Source: Halobacillus fulvus (GTDB taxonomy: Bacteria > Bacillota > Bacilli > Bacillales > Halobacillaceae). From it: a stretch of DNA of 64,000 nt. Below are positions 60,824 to 64,000 of this stretch, piece by piece; position 1 is the first letter of the stretch, and each line of letters begins with the position of its first letter. The notes under the pieces are model-generated. The model was not told the origin of the DNA and ran no database searches. It saw only the letters and a list, made by a program, of their open reading frames with translations. Position numbers and translations under genes: made by a program. The stretch is from positions 83,051 to 147,050 of the forward strand of contig SCFO01000008.1 in assembly GCA_004078665.1 (NCBI GenBank). The letters run 5' to 3'.

Positions 60824-61153
60824 TTATTTTTTTAGTTGATCCAAAAAGGCATAGACATTCGTAAATTCTTCCCACCTTGCTTCCAGAACTTTTCCACCAA
60901 GATCTGTTACGTCGTAATATTTGCGGCTTCTCCCTTCATGCTCCTCCTTATAGGAGTACACCCATTGATTCGTACTCATCCGTTTAAGAATTGGATAAAT
61001 CGAGCCGTCCGCAATAGGAAACGTACTCTCCTCCTGTAAATGTTTCGTAATTTCGTATCCATACATCGGCTTTCTTTTCAATAACAGTAAAATGGCCAAT
61101 TCAAATGTCCCTTTACGCAATTGCGTATTCCATTTGTCATTAAATGTATTCAT
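60824..61153 (-). CDS. PadR family transcriptional regulator
   Basis: A 109-residue winged-helix repressor. The core LRKGTFELAILLLLKRKPMYGYE and DGSIYPILKRM (recognition helix and wing) match PadR. The mRNA probably begins at the ATG itself: the -10 TATTAT ends 6 bp before it and no Shine-Dalgarno sequence is seen. It likely represses its own operon with the HAAS protein via the palindrome over the -35. Confidence 0.9.
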   Translation of the reverse strand: MNTFNDKWNTQLRKGTFELAILLLLKRKPMYGYEITKHLQEESTFPIADGSIYPILKRMSTNQWVYSYKEEHEGRSRKYYDVTDLGGKVLEARWEEFTNVYAFLDQLKK

Positions 61154-61159
61154 GTCTCT

Positions 61160-61198
61160 ATAATATGTCAGTCATACATATGTGTCAATGACACATAT
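61160..61198 (-). promoter_or_regulatory. PadR promoter and palindromic operator
   Basis: TTGACA (61183-61188), 17 bp, TATTAT (61160-61165) on the minus strand. ATATGTGTCAATGACACATAT (61178-61198, one-base centre; arms ATATGTGTCA and TGACACATAT) is a palindrome of the PadR ATGT-N-ACAT type covering the -35. Confidence 0.85.
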
Positions 61199-61208
61199 TA
61201 TTTTTTTA

Positions 61209-61242
61209 TACCAAAAAACCCGAGCATCCAAGCCCGGGTCTA
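61209..61242 (-). terminator. Terminator of the intracellular subtilisin gene
   Basis: ACCCGGGC / GCTCGGGT stem with 8-9 nt loop and TTTTTT on the minus strand. Confidence 0.75.
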
Positions 61243-61254
61243 CACTCTCTCACA

Positions 61255-62223
61255 TTATAATTTTTGATTGTAAATACCGAATAACTCCTCAAGCTTATCC
61301 TGTAAGCCAAGAGCCAGCATGCCGTTGCCTTCCGCTACTTTTGAATTTCCTAAGGTCACCGTCCGCTTGATTAATTGGGAAAAAATCTCGGATTCCGTCA
61401 TTTCCCGCTGAAATTGACTCGAGGAGAGGTTGATCAGGAGAGCGATCGCTCCGGATATGTGAGGCGTAGCCATTGAAGTACCGGACAAGCGAGCGTATTT
61501 TCCATCCAGGTATGTGGACAGAATTTGAACACCTGGGGCTACTAGGTCAATTTCATTGTTCGTGTTTGTGAAATCGGCCAGGTTCAAGTCGAAGTCGATC
61601 GCTCCCACCTGAATGACCTCGTTATAAGCACCAGGATAGCCATATTCCGGTGTATCCCCTCGTCCATCTCCGGAATTACCGGCTGCACAGACGACAGATA
61701 TATCCTTTTGAATCGCCCGCTGGATAGATTTCTGCAGTTCAGGAATATCATCCGGTCCGCCGAGAGACATCGAAATGACGTTGACTCGTTCGCCTTCAGG
61801 GCCTGTCCAGTCCGTCGCATATTCGATGGCATCGATAATCCACTCCATATTTCCGCTTCCCTCTCCGCTCAACACTTTCAAGATGAGCAGTTTCGACTGG
61901 GGAGCAACACCGACAACACCCGTTCCATTTTCAATGGCAGCAATCGTCCCAGCAACATGGGTTCCATGTCCATTATTATCACTGAAGTTAGACTCATCCC
62001 CATCGTAATCTGGCGTGAAATTCCGCCCACCGATAATCCGTCCCTCCAGCTCAGGATGGTCGGTCTGACAGCCTGTATCAATCACGGCGATAACCGTCCC
62101 TTTCCCCTGATTTGTCCGCTCCCATAAAGCAGGGGCTTCAATCACTTCTACTCCTCTTGGAACTTCAGACGTTGTTTCCACGACTTCTTCTACTTGAAAA
62201 GGTATCAATTTCGCTTCGCTCAT
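61255..62223 (-). CDS. Intracellular subtilisin-like serine protease (S8)
   Basis: A 322-residue protease without signal peptide. Catalytic Asp in [10 protein letters not shown] (near 50), His in [10 protein letters not shown] (near 86), Ser in [13 protein letters not shown] (near 247); oxyanion Asn in AAGNSGDG. The N-terminus carries the ISP-type inhibitory LIPFQVEEV segment. IspA-like enzymes degrade proteins in stationary phase and sporulation. ATG at 62223 follows AGGAGG at 6 bp; the ATG at 62229 is too close to it. Confidence 0.93.
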   Translation of the reverse strand: MSEAKLIPFQVEEVVETTSEVPRGVEVIEAPALWERTNQGKGTVIAVIDTGCQTDHPELEGRIIGGRNFTPDYDGDESNFSDNNGHGTHVAGTIAAIENGTGVVGVAPQSKLLILKVLSGEGSGNMEWIIDAIEYATDWTGPEGERVNVISMSLGGPDDIPELQKSIQRAIQKDISVVCAAGNSGDGRGDTPEYGYPGAYNEVIQVGAIDFDLNLADFTNTNNEIDLVAPGVQILSTYLDGKYARLSGTSMATPHISGAIALLINLSSSQFQREMTESEIFSQLIKRTVTLGNSKVAEGNGMLALGLQDKLEELFGIYNQKL

Positions 62224-62497
62224 GATCATCCTCCTAGAAATGAATGGTATTGTCCTATTCCCAATTTTGTCAGTTTTAACCTTTCGATTATTATAAACAC
62301 TTTTCCCTATACCCGTAAGTTACAATGGACACCCCGCAAATGAACTAGTGGATGTAGCTCCTTATGTAATAAAGAAGAAGGAACAGTAAAAATAACAACC
62401 TCGAACAGATTATTTTGAGACACGAAATAAGACTGGTACCATATGATGTAGATTTTTATAAAAAAGCTCTATTAAAACTTGATGTTGATTCTAGAAA

Positions 62498-62540
62498 GTT
62501 TCCGTTTTTCAAACCAGAAATTGGAGGAGCAAACGGAAAC
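62498..62540. repeat. Core-deleted remnant of the nested inverted-repeat element
   Basis: GTTTCCGTT (62498-62506), a 16-nt linker, GGAGGAG (62523-62529), then directly AACGGAAAC (62532-62540). The left linker length equals copies 1 and 2 while the roughly 120-bp core and right linker are missing. Lies in the 422-bp divergent gap 62224-62645, which otherwise shows no gene with a ribosome site. Confidence 0.65.
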
Positions 62541-62556
62541 TCCATTTGCTCCTTTT
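62525..62556 (+). terminator. Terminator-like hairpin upstream of the LLM gene
   Basis: GGAGCAAA / TTTGCTCC with an 11-nt loop and TTTT. Partly built from the repeat remnant. It could end an upstream transcript or attenuate the oxidoreductase gene. Confidence 0.4.
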
Positions 62557-62645
62557 AGTTGGCAATGGGAAGGCGCACATTCAGTTTCCTATTGTCAAAT
62601 TAACATTCAAGTTGAACAAAGCAATAAAAAAGGGGATGAGACATC

Positions 62646-63638
62646 ATGCCAGCTATCTCACAGACAAAATTCTCTGTCCTTGATCTTGCCTCCGTCCGCG
62701 AAGGCGGATCGACAGAAGAAACGTTTCAACATACAGTCGATCTCGCACAACACGTCGAAAAATGGGGATTTAACCGCTATTGGCTAGCTGAACACCACAA
62801 TATGCAGGCGATCGCAAGCTCCGCGACATCTGTCGCGATCAGTCATGTCGCCCACCATACCTCAACGCTTCGTGTCGGCTCAGGTGGCGTCATGCTTCCG
62901 AACCACGCTCCTATCATGATCGCTGAGCAGTTCGGTACATTGGAAACCCTGTTCCCCGGAAGAATCGATCTAGGACTTGGCCGCGCGCCAGGTACAGATC
63001 AACTGACAGCCCAGGCACTGCGCCGGAACTTAAACAGTTCACCAGAGGATTTTCCTCAGCAGGTAGAAGAACTGCGAGGATATTTTGAAGGAAAAAATCG
63101 TGTCAGTGCTTATCCAGGAGAAGGATTGAATGTTCCGATCTGGCTATTAGGCTCCAGCGGATTCAGCGCACAGCTGGCCGGACATCTTGGATTGCCCTTT
63201 TCCTTCGCCAGTCATTTTTCACCGAACAATACGTTCGGAGCCATCGACCTTTATCGACGCACATTCAAGCCTTCCGATGTGTTGGAAGAGCCTTACGTTA
63301 TGCTCGGAATCAATGTCATAGCAGCAGATACCGATGAGGAAGCAGAGCGACTCGCAACCTCACAACAACAGCAATTCCTGAATTTGGTCCGTAATACACC
63401 GAACCTTCTGCAGCCGCCCGTCGACAGTATGGAAGACCTGTGGACACCCGGTGAAAAAGCAGCCCTTCAGCAACAGCTGGGCGGATCCTTCATCGGCAGT
63501 AAAGAAACAGTCAAGGAAAAACTCGAAGCGTTTCTGCAAGAGACAGAAGCAGATGAACTGATGGTCATTTCGCAAATTTATGACCACGAGGCACGTCTTC
63601 ATTCCTACGAAATCATTGCCGAACTTATGAACGAATAA
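62646..63638 (+). CDS. LLM class flavin-dependent oxidoreductase (luciferase-like)
   Basis: A 330-residue TIM-barrel flavoenzyme. [19 protein letters not shown] near 40, [24 protein letters not shown] (in two runs) near 77, and [14 protein letters not shown] near 105 are the luciferase-like family-1 subgroup (YvbT/YhbW kind). Reduced FMN and O2 or F420-like chemistry; substrate unknown. It lacks the features that would make it SsuD with certainty. AAGGGG site; own terminator. Confidence 0.9.
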   Translation: MPAISQTKFSVLDLASVREGGSTEETFQHTVDLAQHVEKWGFNRYWLAEHHNMQAIASSATSVAISHVAHHTSTLRVGSGGVMLPNHAPIMIAEQFGTLETLFPGRIDLGLGRAPGTDQLTAQALRRNLNSSPEDFPQQVEELRGYFEGKNRVSAYPGEGLNVPIWLLGSSGFSAQLAGHLGLPFSFASHFSPNNTFGAIDLYRRTFKPSDVLEEPYVMLGINVIAADTDEEAERLATSQQQQFLNLVRNTPNLLQPPVDSMEDLWTPGEKAALQQQLGGSFIGSKETVKEKLEAFLQETEADELMVISQIYDHEARLHSYEIIAELMNE

Positions 63639-63688
63639 TATCGCAACCTGTAATGCTGATATTCACGAACAATCGCCATAAACTTAGC

Positions 63689-63722
63689 CAAAAAAAGCTG
63701 ACCTTGAGGTCAGCTTTTTTCG
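63689..63722 (+). terminator. Terminator of the LLM oxidoreductase gene
   Basis: AAAAAAGCTGACC / GGTCAGCTTTTTT stem with TTGA loop. Confidence 0.9.
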
Positions 63723-63792
63723 TGTGTATATTTCCAATGATTACGAGCCATGATGAGTAGGAGAAGAAGAAAGAAAAGAGGTACGTAACGTT

Positions 63793-63879
63793 ATGGGAAT
63801 CATCTTACTACTCGGATTCCTCCTCCCTTGGATGACAGGAATCTTTCTATACAAAAAAGCTCCCCTCTTATTCTTTTGA
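63793..63879 (+). CDS. Tiny hydrophobic peptide (28 aa)
   Basis: Reads MGIILLLGFLLPWMTGIFLY and then KKAPLLFF. AGAGGT lies 10 bp before the ATG, a little far. A single membrane helix and a terminator right behind support a real transcript. No family recognised. Confidence 0.45.
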   Translation: MGIILLLGFLLPWMTGIFLYKKAPLLFF

Positions 63880-63936
63880 ACTATACCCCGAATAATGGAC
63901 ACTGATAAAAAAGTGCCCTTATTCGGGGTTTTTGTG
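63880..63936 (+). terminator. Terminator near the window end
   Basis: ACCCCGAATAA / TTATTCGGGGT stem, inner GACACT/AGTGCC partial pairing, then TTTTTG. The last 64 bases show no feature. Confidence 0.8.
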
Positions 63937-64000
63937 TTTCACGACCTCGAATGTCCCTTTATAATTTAACTAACTAATACGAGCGAGGTTAATCACATGT

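Noticed and set aside
62479-62787. 102-codon plus-strand frame before and into the LLM gene
   Set aside because: Runs through the repeat relic and a hairpin, lacks a ribosome site and overlaps the well-supported oxidoreductase start.
62646-63638. Calling the LLM oxidoreductase SsuD to complete a sulfonate pathway
   Set aside because: It is 50 kb from the importer and its motifs fit the luciferase-like family-1 group without specific SsuD evidence.
1-64000. tRNA, rRNA, CRISPR array or complete insertion sequence
   Set aside because: No cloverleaf-type, rRNA-type, regularly spaced direct-repeat or transposase signals were found on reading both strands.

Overview
The window looks like a chromosomal segment of a spore-forming, probably halophilic member of the Bacillaceae; Halobacillus or a close relative is the best guess. 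The support is a cotP/ydgA/ydgB-like spore cluster with a sigma-K-type promoter, an H-type small acid-soluble spore protein, a SAM-I (S-box) riboswitch, bacilliredoxin, a YtvA-type LOV-STAS photoreceptor, many acidic proteins and consensus sigma-A promoters with strong GGAGG ribosome binding sites. No rRNA, tRNA, prophage, CRISPR array or complete insertion sequence is visible. The genus call is inference.

Layout. 1-8 kb: the end of an MMPL transporter, a CaCA-type cation antiporter, a CrtI/CrtN-like desaturase paired with an isoprenylcysteine-methyltransferase-like gene, small membrane proteins and a glutamate/aspartate symporter. 8.5-16 kb: a sulfur region on the minus strand. An S-box riboswitch behind a perfect TTGACA-17-TATAAT promoter leads an O-acetylhomoserine sulfhydrylase fused to a CoA-binding domain, then a sulfonate-type ABC importer, then acetate-CoA ligase; a second trans-sulfuration-type PLP enzyme and a NUDIX hydrolase lie upstream. 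16.7-28.9 kb: tandem paralogous exported proteins of unknown function, a Sco1-like copper protein, a DUF1002 protein, DoxX, PfpI, an acyl-CoA dehydrogenase, the LOV-STAS protein, a nucleotidyltransferase and a divergent LysR/YeiH pair. 29-35.4 kb: a LacI-regulated carbohydrate operon (debranching enzyme, binding protein, two permeases, no ATPase). 35.5-48.9 kb: housekeeping and accessory genes, including a ThiF-like E1 enzyme, a LysM-3D cell-wall protein, a TipA-type MerR regulator, an AimR-family (arbitrium-type) receptor outside any prophage, a DinB gene broken by a stop codon, a formate/nitrite channel and an HD-GYP protein. 49-56.3 kb: CvfC, BrxA, MscL and the divergent nifS / nadB-nadC-nadA NAD locus. 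56.3-64 kb: spore genes, GMP reductase, a PadR regulator with a probably leaderless mRNA, an intracellular subtilisin and a luciferase-like oxidoreductase.

Two features stand out. A family of about 170-bp elements with nested inverted repeats is scattered through the intergenic spaces: four full copies and two decayed remnants, one of which keeps the outer ends but has lost the core. The S-box operon brings together homocysteine synthesis, which releases acetate, and acetate activation, suggesting an acetate-recycling loop under SAM control. No dramatic new defence or mobile system was found; the AimR-like orphan receptor and the nested-repeat family are the best leads.
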